DNA of 38,764 nt from Bacteroidales bacterium (GTDB lineage Bacteria; Bacteroidota; Bacteroidia; Bacteroidales; P3): contig JAFSOU010000084.1 of NCBI GenBank assembly GCA_017443265.1, positions 1-38,764 on the forward strand, in the 5' to 3' direction. Below, in pieces: positions 21,201 to 24,314 of this stretch. Made by a program: the position numbers and the translations under genes. The notes under the pieces are model-generated. The model worked only from the letters and a program-made list of their open reading frames with translations, was not told where the DNA came from and ran no database searches. How positions within the stretch are numbered: the stretch's first letter is position 1; every line of letters starts with the position of its first letter.

Positions 21201-22569
21201 GGTGTGCGGCGCCCACGATACCGCCGTGCCAACGCGCATTGCTATAGTTGGCTATGGTACAATTGTTGACACAGTTCTTGATAGTGGAGTGCAACGAAGC
21301 ACCGGCTATACCGCCCACTGTGTCGTTACCTGTAACGGTACCCGAAATAGTAACATTCTGCACATCGGCATCCTTCAGCACACCGAACAAGCCCCTAAGG
21401 TTGGAGGTGGTTACGTCCATGGTAAGGTTGGATATGGTGTGGCCGTCGCCGTCGAAATGGCCGCTGAATGGATATGTGTATGAAGTGCCTATGGGAGTGA
21501 ACGGCTGGGTGAGAACAATATTCTGGCTAACGCGGTAGTAGACGCCGGCGCAGTTGTTGCCGCCGTTTACCGTGGTGGCGAGGGCGCGCAGTGCGGCCTC
21601 GTTACAGATGAGGTACGGGTCGGCCTGAGTACCGGAGCCACCGCAGGGGATGGTAAGAGAAAGTTTTTTCCAATAACCCGTGTCGCCTACTCCACATACA
21701 GGACGCACGTAGAAGTCATAGTCTCCGCCGGGTAGAGGATTAGCAAAAGTGTATGAGGGGGTTGTATTTACAGGAATAATTGTGCCAGCGCCATGTGCAA
21801 AGCCGAAAGAGCCATATTCAATTTCCCACTCGGTTTCGGTGCCGCCGGCAGTCCAAGAGAGCGTGTTTGTAGCCGTACTATATGCCAAATTAGAAACAGA
21901 TGGACATGTTGCACTGGATTGAGGAGTCATCGTAAGTTTGATGTTACTCTTTTCTGTTTTCAAACCCACATTACCTGATGACACAAACGTTGGATTAATG
22001 GTGTATCTACCCGGAGAATCTTGGTAGGCACACAACGACTGATTTGTAGCTGATGTAGCATAACATTTGTAGTTAGAACCGTCATACGCGCCACTATTAT
22101 CATGTACACACACCAGCAAATTATCTGTTCCATTATAAACAAATGGAGTTGACAAGTTAAACGTTGTCCAAGTACCTACACCTCCAGTAAAATTCAATGA
22201 GCCAGCATAGACTTGTGTTAAGTTAGCATACGGCACCCAATCATTTACTGAAGCAAATGTAGAGTTTGGTATGTTTGCCATATAAATAGTGCAATTGGTT
22301 TTTCGCGTTGATGCTGTAGCATAAGCATACTGAAATGCGACAGCCGTTATCTCTTGTGCAGTACCCCCGGCACCAATTTCCGCAGCAGTATAAATCTGCT
22401 GAGAATAGGTATAATTATAATAGTTGTCTAGTGGCAAATAATTAACAGATACTGTACCTGTTCCAATGGTCACAGTTGTCTGCGCCTTGGCCGGACCTGT
22501 GGCAAACAGTAGCGCGGCAACTGCCACGACTTTCAAAATGTTAGCGGATTTTCGTAAACTAATCTTCAT
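1..22569 (-). CDS. Giant modular secreted surface protein (adhesin-like), 3' end cut by window edge
   Basis: Reading the minus strand from the ATG at 22569 gives one open frame to the window edge: 7,523 codons, no stop seen. Residues 1-29 form a signal peptide (basic start, hydrophobic core, AKA|Q cleavage). Next come an N-terminal beta domain (about 30-215), an fn3-like domain (about 218-305), three GLUG blocks each opened by a CGGSGTQ-DPYLIC segment (about 310-2220), and a linker with an LPEGLTINPNTGEIGG He_PIG motif near residue 2360. Eight glycine-rich modules follow (about 2456-6444), separated by Ig-like units with ITGD and ICAGDT motifs, then 51/62-residue cysteine repeats to the edge. 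This architecture is typical of large cell-surface proteins of Bacteroidota. Export by the type IX system is inferred, since any C-terminal sorting domain lies outside. Adhesion or matrix roles are inference. The start is supported by the signal peptide and upstream promoter. Confidence 0.9.
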   Translation of the reverse strand, partial: MKISLRKSANILKVVAVAALLFATGPAKAQTTVTIGTGTVSVNYLPLDNYYNYTYSQQIYTAAEIGAGGTAQEITAVAFQYAYATASTRKTNCTIYMANIPNSTFASVNDWVPYANLTQVYAGSLNFTGGVGTWTTFNLSTPFVYNGTDNLLVCVHDNSGAYDGSNYKCYATSATNQSLCAYQDSPGRYTINPTFVSSGNVGLKTEKSNIKLTMTPQSSATCPSVSNLAYSTATNTLSWTAGGTETEWEIEYGSFGFAHGAGTIIPVNTTPSYTFANPLPGGDYDFYVRPVCGVGDTGYWKKLSLTIPCGGSGTQADPYLICNEAALRALATTVNGGNNCAGVYYRVSQNIVLTQPFTPIGTSYTYPFSGHFDGDGHTISNLTMDVTTSNLRGLFGVLKDADVQNVTISGTVTGNDTVGGIAGASLHSTIKNCVNNCTIANYSNARWHGGIVGAAHRSRIIGCVNNGVIQGAQSYHGGIVGFANLATTIRGCVNTGTIEGNSYYHGGIVGHQLETATTFNDSVGFFGCVNRGTVEGSYYTGGICGNSAFCHYDSCVNNGTVTSNSYDVGGIAGYSNADATHIQKISHCTDSANVTGSYNVGGIIGYATYARFDSCLNHGVISSTSTTAGSGYATGGIAAYATYTSFKNCRSDAASQVLGYQYVGGIVGYAYLRDTLFKCSNAGVVGGYNSSNNSYRGGIVAYLYGGAVATVGYMDSCVNTGTVSGTTYIGGLAAHSYQSQIYDSRNSGTINGSQYTGGIVGYSAGNNTTTLRNVIDHCQNSGAVTSTASGYVGGMAGYITYTRVDSCFNTGNVTGAQYNGGMVGYLYVVSDITRCSNRGAVRGTGSYTGGILGYVYSTNSTYRNIKYNINSGKVSSSSTYVGGIVGGNLYYTYLEYNVNHGDVSSTYPGASYVGGIVGGQTTNGYVRYNLNAGLVSSQGNTVGGITGTGASAALTTYNLNVNNVTGNTNVAAISGSGQPATNNYWDKQMCPTTYWYGTTANATYAKETNDLVGVATYPGTAYFTAVTDKYPIPTGLQDSMAAKVAATPILLQNSEDVNAVATNFPVDNSQNVNWTSSNPSAVSVAGTAATVGTAGITTFTAANGGLEKHVVLIVTPTAFCGGTGTKVDPYLICNEAQLDSLAMFVNNGFDFQNTYFKVVRDLNMINYQPWRVIGNSTNHPFKGHFDGDGHTISNLAINSGSPTYCGLFGYVIGTSSDTCFIHDFTIKGSFTGSSYTGAAVGWIQYGKVANVTNFATISGYNNYHGGIVGYASYTDVVRCVNRANVTGSQYTGGIVGYSELGARHIDTCINSGAVNSNSTYVGGIVGRQSSSYVQHCSNSGDVTSTTSSAASYVGGISGYMYSSAFVRYNLNGGLVKSNGGSVGGIVGRATGTITYNINVNNVIGGGVNIGAIAGEGSVGTTNVWDKQMCPNNYLYGTTTNPGSQYTTAQLVGSQRPNSTYFTATPGLYPIPNGISDSIGAKLAATPVTLNNPEYVDSTATSFTVGTANGVSWSSSNTSMLTISGSNATVVNSGLVTLSGTTQNLIKHVRIIIRPQFCGGSGTQVDPYLICTPLTLDSLAMFVNMGMDFAGCYFKVINDLDMFIVSNYKIVGSSQSTPFRGHFDGDGHTISNLLINNAGTSYRGVFGYVAGYAPNDRAEIHDLTVRGTINGGSYTGGIVGYATYCDLYKLTNYATFNSGYSYRGGIAGTAYEYCRIDSCYNYSDVPGSQYVGGIVGQTYNYVHVSNVENTGNVNSVSSPSYVGGILGYQQSYGSIRNAVNSGNITASGYYSGGIVGYQGSSDTIENVSNTGNVNSTQYYVGGVVGYKSSSGFIRYATNTGKVSGTYYLGGIAGYMGSSQFITNCKNTGEVAGTSYQVGGIVGYFSSGNSSLTSVYQVANDTNTGKVSGTYQVGGIVGYGDYCRTRFCENRGDVLGTSYHVGGVVGYNYRYSIVSGSNNYGNVKSAYTGTSYTGTTVGVGGIAGESYYNTSANVATIDSCNNYGDVQSGAYCTGGIVGLNYYYGHVRKSFNYGKVTGTYYVGGVAGNSYASSSTTVNYCPHITACGNSGEVTGTGSYVGGIAGRNGHDANSYYSTIESSVNHGRVSGAQYVGGIAGRNYSTNASYKARIIGCLNAGAVSASTNYAGGICGYNNNSNSAVDSCLNVGNVKTAGANKGGVDGSSVAPVASYYDTMMCPVPNDYNGHAAGSTVAKRTSALTDGSFNPATTLFTVTAGLYPRPKAIANHPATILAATPVFYSETDLNNTDSVTTCYTVGTGNNVTWTSLKPMVTSITDTLGVPVSVGDTTIVAHKDSLKKEVDVRITFAPAINTFTYPTIIDTIGKRFGGYMPSLTGSCLYSSPDLPEGLTINPNTGEIGGLVLDTIKTSFNVIASCAGCVMAQAIVNCTIVPMRLCVGATYTVPAGQQWYYDAAYSQPVTGSTITISDTTVLYAKAEPRLVSTDFAYTGATQVYNIPAGTDTLVLEVWGAEGGYRSYQIQSGKGGYSVGKLPVNGFSTLYVNVGQFGGVTTSSAGSSTIVTGGWNGGGNRYGYKGGGGATDISAQGIAGSATWNTTDHLYSRIIVAGGGGSCGANSNSATSYNGGYGGGLSGGTAGSGCGSGGMGGTQTAGGTGGSSNSGTFGEGGVGKYNANGYGGAGGGGWYGGGGAYPDGSADDDKGGGGGSGYVYTSATAANYPSGCLLNSNYYLVDARTVAGNEDFPNIAGTANETGHEGNGFARISRYEYPSPKLVIINPYPEVTARISGDTHICDPSERAKLTLDFTGGAPYRFRITGDNADRISNTDHVEIWVAPTQSMIYTVTYTSAVTGCEADSMRRTGRALVEVCNNRIICDGDTAFLPGAYTWYHDAGLNVPVGDTIDFPSQTKTYYRTGGYTYTVNVLPRATATIKDTLYNICDNSTINLEIEFVGQAPFTYRITGDVADRTTNSNRVSIPVQPDSSLQYRIISFTDALGHCLEIENTSTTVLYCDQPIICEGDTVWLRGQWFYDAALTQPVLEPFVVPDTTTTYYRYPCQPDTTDFAYTGDVQTYVVPSGVDSVFMQVWGAQGGNSVAHSSAIGGKGGYSEGRMLVTPGQTLYVYVGGKGNTGITSVDGGWNGGGGITASISYSSGTAHMGTGGGATDISTVGGACTKDANFRWVRTAASYAGRVIVAGGGGGAEYGSGTAGGGLSGEGTYAGTQSAAGTAYNYNASSYVTFYNGGLGYGASTTGGHHSHAMGACGGGGYYGGGAYAYNGSVSTIQGFGGSGYIAGLDDARTVAGNTSFPNVAGTGNETGHAGDGYARIITVCGGSGGAGVTAVPFKIIVNPAPKVTVHDTTWEICNGDYAQMVIDFEGTAPFHYRITGDNYDRVTSSNRDTIYLRPSTTSRFRVTYFADASGCDADGSDDFVSINVCNQPIICAGDSAALPTGTWYFDQALTQQVTTPKVAPNVTTTYYGANNATFTVSVNPQASAYLRGAVISKCDNSSENLHITFTGGTAPFRYRITGDTADRISNSNIVDIPVNPDSSMRYRILSFSDAYCYGNIANTEVSITICDQPIVCSGDTVWLPAGYNWYYDAAKTQPIRTNFVIPTQSTTYYRENPMVNFAYTGDTQIYVVPAGVHELHLQTWGAQGGSGTSSSTTLYAGGKGGYSEGDLPVHQGDTLYVFVGGKGKNSEATTNIGVYYPGGWNGGGDAGVHTYSGQYYQGGSGGGATDIRVNSPSLYARAIVAGGGGGSAYSYTGGVGGGLQGTNYNSTYAGQPGTQTAAGNGSTGGSYAYGTLNSSSVNGQDGDFGQGGNGGQGTSCSGGAGGGGGWYGGGGGMSGNSQTCYPGGGGSGYVYTSASANDYPAGCLLNSYYYMTNAQTVAGNTAFTNVAGTGNETGHEGDGYAIITPGISEYKVVVSPKPTATVIETTYDICGNQYANIEIIFSGAPPFTYRLTGDVADRVDTATRVFAQVRPSASTSYRIIYFRDGQCEGLTSATHADVVVCNQPIICAGDTVTLPQGNWYNDAARTNQIIDTFVAPVVTTTYYGDNNATFVVTVNPQPTATLRQETINICGSERATLHLQFTGTAPFRYRITGDNSERITYNNTDSVQVSPDSSMRYHIISMQDVYCYGAIANTAAEVIVCDQPIICVGDTVYLPAGQWFYDHALTQPILTNFVTPSVTTIYYRNAVDTINFRYTGDVQTYTVPSGVTSITMQVWGAQGGDQTAYGGSYYGGKGGYSEGVMSVSTGDVLNVYVGGKGQNGATSVTSTTAGGWNGGGSCAANTTSSYFRAGGGGGATDIRVNSNSLYARAIVAGGGGGAAYGASSGTVSGGNGGGTNGTQGTSSGYNTRMGGYGTQTAGGAAGTNTPGNGTAGNFGEGGTGGGGAASGGGGGAGWYGGGGGNYGSASAGCGGGGSGYVYTSATASDYPAGCLLNSSYYLANAQTIAGNTAFPDTTGMGTTEIGHSGDGYARIMTSGTGTYKVTVNPVPVANVVDTTWDICNGGFAQIEITFTGTAPFYYRLTGDVNERVAYSNHEFVNVRPSSSTNYKIETLSDANCEGGASVDRTAVIICSQPVICAGDTAILPQPRPWYYDQALTNAVPDTFVTPAATTTYYGANGATYTVSVNPQAVATMRQATVTKCNSQRVALHITFQGTAPFTYRVTGDVSDRITYSNSATVYVNPDTSMRYRVTLFHDDYCPGYIENTYTDVEICNQPVVCQGDTVVLPGGSWFYDAALTLPVGANFIVADTTVSLYKKAGDTTDFSYSGVMEMYEIPDGVDTVLLQVWGAQGGSYNTSYVGGKGGYSVGKLPVSSTDTLYVFVGGKGTLINATSTQLGGGFNGGGKATTTSSSYYTCGGGGGTDIRVNGTTLYSRVIVAGGGGGAHGPTTGYGNGGYGGGTTGGAGVSSTTSYYAGLGGTQTAVGSSYYTTTLNDASRSDLGGFGYGASALVSSSYSCGGGGGWYGGGSARRAGGGGGSGYVYTSATASNYPAGCLLNSNYYLYDAETRAGNVAIPDTTYNGTTETGHEGNGFARIIAMGSGSYKITVKPKPTATVHTNTQNICGTQSAEMGIKFTGTAPFYYRISGDTADRVSNTDTATLILRPNASTHYTITSISDANCVGVANTNYLTVIVCNQPIICAGDTAVLPELRPWFTDYARTDTIADTFVTPTTTTTYYGANNATYTVGVNPLATATMQQRTVNICGAERATLTINFTGSIPFYYRITGDVADRVSYTNTVNINVTPDSSTRYRVESFRDAFCHGTIARDFADVIVCNEPIICSGDTVWLPAGDWYYDAAKTQPVTTPFVVPNATTTYYTNASVNDTINFRYTGAVQSYTIPAGVDSVEMQVWGAQGGNCIGSSSSVVETGGKGGYSEGKMHVSTGDVLNVYVGGQGPSNITGGVGVGGYNGGGYGAATYSNGGTSYTAGSGGGATDIRVNSTSLYARAIVAGGGGGPANGGSTQGRNPGCGGGITGGSASLSYTYSGSYQNATGATQTAGGVWGGYGSGYTMASASYNGSFGQGGNPVNYSSNSNTAFGGGGGGWYGGAAAAWGPGSGGSGYVWTAATASNYPSGCLLTSAYYLTNAQTIAGNTSFPDTTYNGTTETGHSGNGYARIITRGHSSGTFKVTVNPKPVITIKDTTYNICDNDTAYVNLTFSGTAPFYYQLSGDAAMRVTNNTSVTIPVKPSVSTDYRVIAFYDAECEGDLVSDFTRVIVCNQPIICDGDTVPLPAGEWYYDSLFTRPVPVGFVTPHTTTTYYTPVKVRTVRNFAYTGTPQVYVVPDRTDSLKLEVWGAQGGQGGPRNTGGKGGYSYGTLMPNAGDTINIYVGGAGEGNSTTSWRQTLTIGGWNGGGNGNQWNNGIRAAGGGATDMRINSNSLYARVIVAGGGGGMALNSGYPDMPYIGGYGGGLNGGDGLVPPDVKGHGGTQTAGGASQGTDQYISTATFGAAATINSHISGKTMSGGGGGWYGGGIGTAAGGGSGYVYTYTTYYNYPAGCLLNSNYYLSNAQTIGGDTPFVSPNGTVDTGHVGNGYARITRYGDSTAFTTLTVVVNQSVATLQQDIVNVCDSNNTVTLNISFVGAPPFRYRITGDVADRVTNSFNESIVVTPDSSTTYVITSFSDAQCPGIITRNHVDVIYCDNPIACKGDTVYLPQGEWYWDATKTQRVNKPYIITDTTVVIYNNVKVNDTINFRYTGAEQTFTVPNGVDSVIMQVWGAQGGTRSGYTEGGRGGYSEGKMPVTRGDVLNVYVGGQGSSGASVPGGFNGGGLGISTNSRVMTSGGGGSDIRVNSTSLYARVIVAGGGGGGYETGNSGNGSTAAYGGGLTGGNGNGSSGRWGSGGTQTAGGAVATGTNSWGGTLNPGAFGIGGYAVNAGYSNGGGGGWYGGGCSIPDGGAGGGSGYVYTAATASNYPSGCLLNSSYYLVNAQTIAGNTAFPDTTFNGTTETGHEGNGYARIITRGNSAQMFKITVHPTYNDTLRDTICAGQVYIYEDSVYTIAGDYTHTRNSTLGCDSTTVLRLFVKDTFHTVRYDTICAGQVFSFNGNSYTVAGRYPNVIVASNGCDSNVIVHLWVKDTFRSTRYDTICRNQTFSYTGNNSNVVTYPGITSSTNDTVLVTTDMAVNGCDSNVVIYLHINDTFRTVRYDTICRNATFSYSGNNSNTIAYAGTTSLTNDTVLYTMNKTYRGCDSLMEIHLRINDTFRTIRYDTICRNTTFNYTGNNSNTIAYAGTTSLTNDTVLYTMNKTYRNCDSLMEIHLHINDTFRTQRYDTICRNETFTYRGNNGNVINYIPRRTNFSDTVIVTIDTTRFGCDSNVVINLHINDTFRTVRYDTICRNAYFTYIGNNGNAINYIPQRTGFNDTTILTVNRTVRGCDSTIEIRLHINDTFRTVRYDTICRNAYFNYTGNNSNSISYIPRRTGFSDTTIITVNRTIRGCDSNIEIRLHINDTFRTQRYDTICRNAYFTYTGNNGNVINYIPRRTNFSDTVIVTTDTSRFGCDSNVVINLHINDTFRTQRYDTICRNAYFTYTGNNGNVINYIPRRTNFNDTVIVTTDRTVKGCDSNVVINLHINDTFRTQRYDTICRNTYFNYTGNNGNVINYIPRRTNFNDTVIVTTDTTRFGCDSNVVIRLHINDTFRTVRYDTICRNAYFTYTGNNGNIINYIPNRTNFSDTTILTINHTVKGCDSTIEIRLHVNDTFRTQRYDTICAGQSFTFEGTQYWNTTTFVYPYSSVHHCDSNVVVNIWMNDTIRDTITRIICPGTTFDTNGQSYALAGQYTQYLRDNNFGCFNDLVINVVVSDTLRDTIYDTICTSGSVTINYETYTRAGTYRQLLKTPANCDLALMVYIAVADTIRDTIHPVICAGATHTENGVGYTHQGLYRQHLHTAAGCDSIQYIDLTVNDTIRDTITRIICAGHTFDTNNQSFSQQGQYTQYLRNNATGCFNDLVINIVVHDTFRTQRYDTICRNTYFSYTGNNGNSISYIPNRENFNDTVIVTTNRTVLGCDSNVVINLHINDTFRTVRYDTICRNTYFTYTGNNGNSISY
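3240..15204 (-). repeat. Eight glycine-rich (ALK/LTK-type, Gly_rich) modules alternating with Ig-like units
   Basis: Eight copies of a module of about 270-295 residues lie at approximately 14353-15204, 12650-13480, 10900-11790, 9190-10060, 7510-8350, 5767-6660, 4503-5335 and 3240-4060. Each begins NFxYTGxxQxYxVPxGVDS, continues with a WGAQGG strand, GGKGGYSEG, VYVGGxG, GGWNGGG, GGGATDIRVN, SLYARxIVAGGGGG, several polyglycine runs around GGGWYGGG, then YPAGCLLNSxYYL, TIAGN and TGHEGNGYARI. This order resembles the glycine-rich domain of ALK/LTK receptors and its bacterial relatives (Pfam Gly_rich). Between modules lie Ig-like segments: an APFxYRITGD domain plus an ICAGDTVxLPxGxWYYD-TTTYY domain. 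These come as two sets between modules 1 to 6 and one set between modules 6, 7 and 8. Confidence 0.85.
15990..21650 (-). repeat. Three blocks of GLUG-type repeats within the giant protein
   Basis: Each unit reads roughly GGIVGYA, then five to ten variable residues, then a cysteine or asparagine-rich turn (CxNxGxV) and a short S/T/G linker, about 25-35 residues per unit. This matches the GLUG motif family. Block A (about 21330-19700) has near 18 units, block B (about 18900-18300) near 7, and block C (about 17600-16050) near 16. Each block is preceded by the same header: a CGGSGT-x-DPYLIC stretch, a segment like LDSLAMFVN, and PFxGHFDGDGHTISNL. Blocks A and B are each followed by a tail with a WDKQMCP motif and an Ig-like segment ending in a hydrophobic strand before the next header. 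The pattern suggests three copies of one large beta-helix-like module. Unit counts are by eye. Confidence 0.8.
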
Positions 22570-22613
22570 AAATTCTTTACTTGCAAAAGGATAATGGTTA
22601 TGCATATTGGTTG

Positions 22614-22787
22614 CTAAAAATTTATTACGGTTTTATATAAAAAAAGCGCACAATGTCCGTTGGACACGCACGCCATATTTCTTACAAACATATACAGAAC
22701 ACTGGAAACCAGAGTGCTACTATAGCACAGCAGTCCACAAAGCCATGCCATGGCCTTGGTAGTGGCGGATGTTTTCCAGTTTTTCAT
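22614..22787 (-). CDS. Possible 57-residue leader peptide upstream of the giant gene
   Basis: Within the leader an ATG at 22787, about 18 bases after the predicted transcription start, opens a frame of 57 codons ending at a TAG (22616-22614), 44 bases before the giant gene's ATG. The peptide starts MKNWKTSATTKAMAWLCGLLC and continues with a hydrophobic, cysteine-containing stretch (residues about 14-35). It could be a small membrane peptide or a regulatory leader ORF, or an open stretch with no function. A terminator-like hairpin (22646-22673) overlaps its last third, so ribosome progress on this ORF could affect hairpin folding. No family is recognised. The early ATG position and lysine-rich start favour translation, but there is no other evidence. 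Confidence 0.35.
   Translation of the reverse strand: MKNWKTSATTKAMAWLCGLLCYSSTLVSSVLYMFVRNMACVSNGHCALFLYKTVINF
22639..22673 (-). terminator. Terminator-like hairpin in the leader of the giant gene (possible attenuator)
   Basis: Read on the minus strand, GCGTGCG-TGTCC, a three-base AAC loop, then GGACA-T-TGTGCGC form a 12-pair stem with one bulged base and three G-U pairs, followed directly by seven U residues (22645-22639). It lies between the promoter and the structural gene, about 75 bases before the start codon, so it would have to be read through or prevented from folding. Confidence 0.5.
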
Positions 22788-22811
22788 GAATTTTTACGTT
22801 TTTTAAGGTTG

Positions 22812-22843
22812 CAAATTTACACATTTTTCAGGATTTAAACAAA
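22812..22843 (-). promoter_or_regulatory. Promoter of the giant surface protein gene
   Basis: On the minus strand a -33 element TTTG (22843-22840) is followed after 20 bases by TAAATTTG (22819-22812), an exact fit to the Bacteroidota TAnnTTTG -7 consensus with standard spacing. Transcription would begin near 22805, giving a leader of about 235 bases before the ATG at 22569. Confidence 0.7.
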
Positions 22844-23049
22844 TTTTTTTTGTTTTTTCAACAGCCGAATGTTACCAACGCACCTGAAAGCACCTTAAAT
22901 GATAGAAAATTAAGGCATTTAGGCAGTTCGTATTTTGTTAAAAAAATATCTTTACCACACTTTTTTTAGGATTATTTTTCGCAAAAAACACGCAAAAAAA
23001 ATAACACTTTTTATTTTTTCAACAACCGACAGTTCAGAAACCTGACGGC
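22844..23049. other. AT-rich intergenic stretch with no gene
   Basis: About 200 bases very rich in A and T runs between the terminator of the DUF3078-like gene and the promoter of the giant gene. No open frame, RNA gene or strong hairpin was seen. It may hold upstream promoter or regulator-binding sequence, but nothing specific is recognisable. Confidence 0.6.
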
Positions 23050-23089
23050 AAAAAAAATGTAGGACTGCCATTTTACGACAGTCCTACAT
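23050..23089 (-). terminator. Rho-independent terminator after the recX-DUF3078 unit
   Basis: A perfect 11-bp inverted repeat (23057-23067 with 23079-23089, stem ATGTAGGACTG) encloses an 11-base loop. On the minus strand it is followed by a run of eight U residues (23057-23050). It starts about 20 bases after the stop codon of the DUF3078-like gene and separates that operon from the giant gene's promoter. Confidence 0.85.
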
Positions 23090-23110
23090 CAATGTTATCT
23101 GTTTATCAGA

Positions 23111-24310
23111 TTATTGTTTCGGAGACTTCCAGTCGAGGGCGAACTGTATGCCGGCCATCTGGTACAATTGCCAGTGTCCCCATTTGCCCATGCCGCTGAA
23201 ATCGGTGTCCCATTTGAGGTTGAGGGCGAAATTGACGGATATGAATTTGTACAGACGGTAGTCGAGTTTCAGCTCGAAATCGAGGTCGGTCTCGAAGGTG
23301 CGTTCCTGCAGCCAGTTTTTCTTGCCGAGGTCCTCCCAAGTCTCGTCGGCGCCGAGCGAGTATTTAGTCCGGGGTTTGGCCTCAGGGTTGGATTCGTCGT
23401 AAGTGAAATCCTTTATGTTGTCCCAGGCCATGTTCTTGGGTTTTGCGTAGTCGTAGAAAAGCTCGATACGTGCGTAAAGGTCGAGGTTGGGGAGGATGTC
23501 CTTTTTCAGGTACTGTGCCTTGATGTAGCTACCGAGAGCGAAATATGCATTTCTGATATTTTTGTATGTGTCGGGGTTTTCGGGGTCGAAAGGTTTGTCT
23601 GGGTCGTCGGGGTCGTTTTGGATAACACCATAGTTAAGGCCGTCGATGATGAAGTTGTCGTTGCAAACAAAGGTGGTCTTTCCTGTCAAGAAAGATATCG
23701 ACACCGACCAGTCGGTCTTTTTGTACTCGAACGAGAGGGCGGTGGTAAGGTAGGCGGGAGCGAAGAAATGGGAGACCAACTTGCCTTCCTTGTCCTCTAT
23801 GCCCGTATATTCGCGGCCTTCGCCGAACTGAGTCTTGAGGTTGGCGGTGAACGCTGCACCCCAGTCCTTGTAGGCTTTCCACGAAAGTGCTGAGGTGAGG
23901 TCTATCTTATCGTTGCTCTTGCGGCGTGTTTCGAAAAGTCCGCCCTCCTTGCTGTTGTCGAGGTCCTGCCAAGCGTAGCCGTAGGCGAGGTCGGCTATGT
24001 TGTCCCACACATATTTGGGGTGGGTGTACTTGTAGTTGCCGAAGAAAGTGGAGGTGATGTCTATCAACGAGTTACCCGATTTCGACCAGTTCTCGAAGAA
24101 GAACTCGCTCAGCTTGACAGCGGGTTTGGAGAGTGTGGTCCACTGTCCTTTGGGTTTTTCGGCGGCCGCGGAGTCGGCGAGGGCGGCTTCCATTACTGTG
24201 ATGTCGGAATTGTCGTTGCAAACCACGGTGTCGCCGTCGGTGTTTGCCACTGCGGTGCCTGCCACGAGGCTTGCCACCGCAAAAATCATAAAACGTTTCA
24301 TTGTATTCAT
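23111..24310 (-). CDS. DUF3078-like outer-membrane protein
   Basis: A 399-residue protein with an N-terminal signal peptide (MNTMKRF, hydrophobic core, cleavage near AVA|NT). After a short acidic linker the mature part contains the WSKSGNSLI-type segment and many alternating aromatic strands (for example NYKYTHPKYVWDNIADLAYGYAW and the last strands ending ALDWKSPKQ), as expected of an outer-membrane beta barrel. The W-x-x-x-G-N pattern and overall layout resemble the DUF3078 family of Bacteroidota, whose biochemical role is unknown. A second in-frame ATG at 24301 (MKRF) is an equally good start for the signal peptide. The gene begins four bases after the recX stop, so the two are probably co-transcribed, and a strong terminator follows. 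Family assignment is by recognition and moderately sure; outer-membrane location is well supported. Confidence 0.75.
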   Translation of the reverse strand: MNTMKRFMIFAVASLVAGTAVANTDGDTVVCNDNSDITVMEAALADSAAAEKPKGQWTTLSKPAVKLSEFFFENWSKSGNSLIDITSTFFGNYKYTHPKYVWDNIADLAYGYAWQDLDNSKEGGLFETRRKSNDKIDLTSALSWKAYKDWGAAFTANLKTQFGEGREYTGIEDKEGKLVSHFFAPAYLTTALSFEYKKTDWSVSISFLTGKTTFVCNDNFIIDGLNYGVIQNDPDDPDKPFDPENPDTYKNIRNAYFALGSYIKAQYLKKDILPNLDLYARIELFYDYAKPKNMAWDNIKDFTYDESNPEAKPRTKYSLGADETWEDLGKKNWLQERTFETDLDFELKLDYRLYKFISVNFALNLKWDTDFSGMGKWGHWQLYQMAGIQFALDWKSPKQ

Positions 24311-24314
24311 AAGC

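Noticed and set aside
22653..22838. Plus-strand 61-codon open frame in the leader of the giant gene
   Set aside because: It runs opposite the leader and its hairpin, has no promoter on that strand and no recognisable content.
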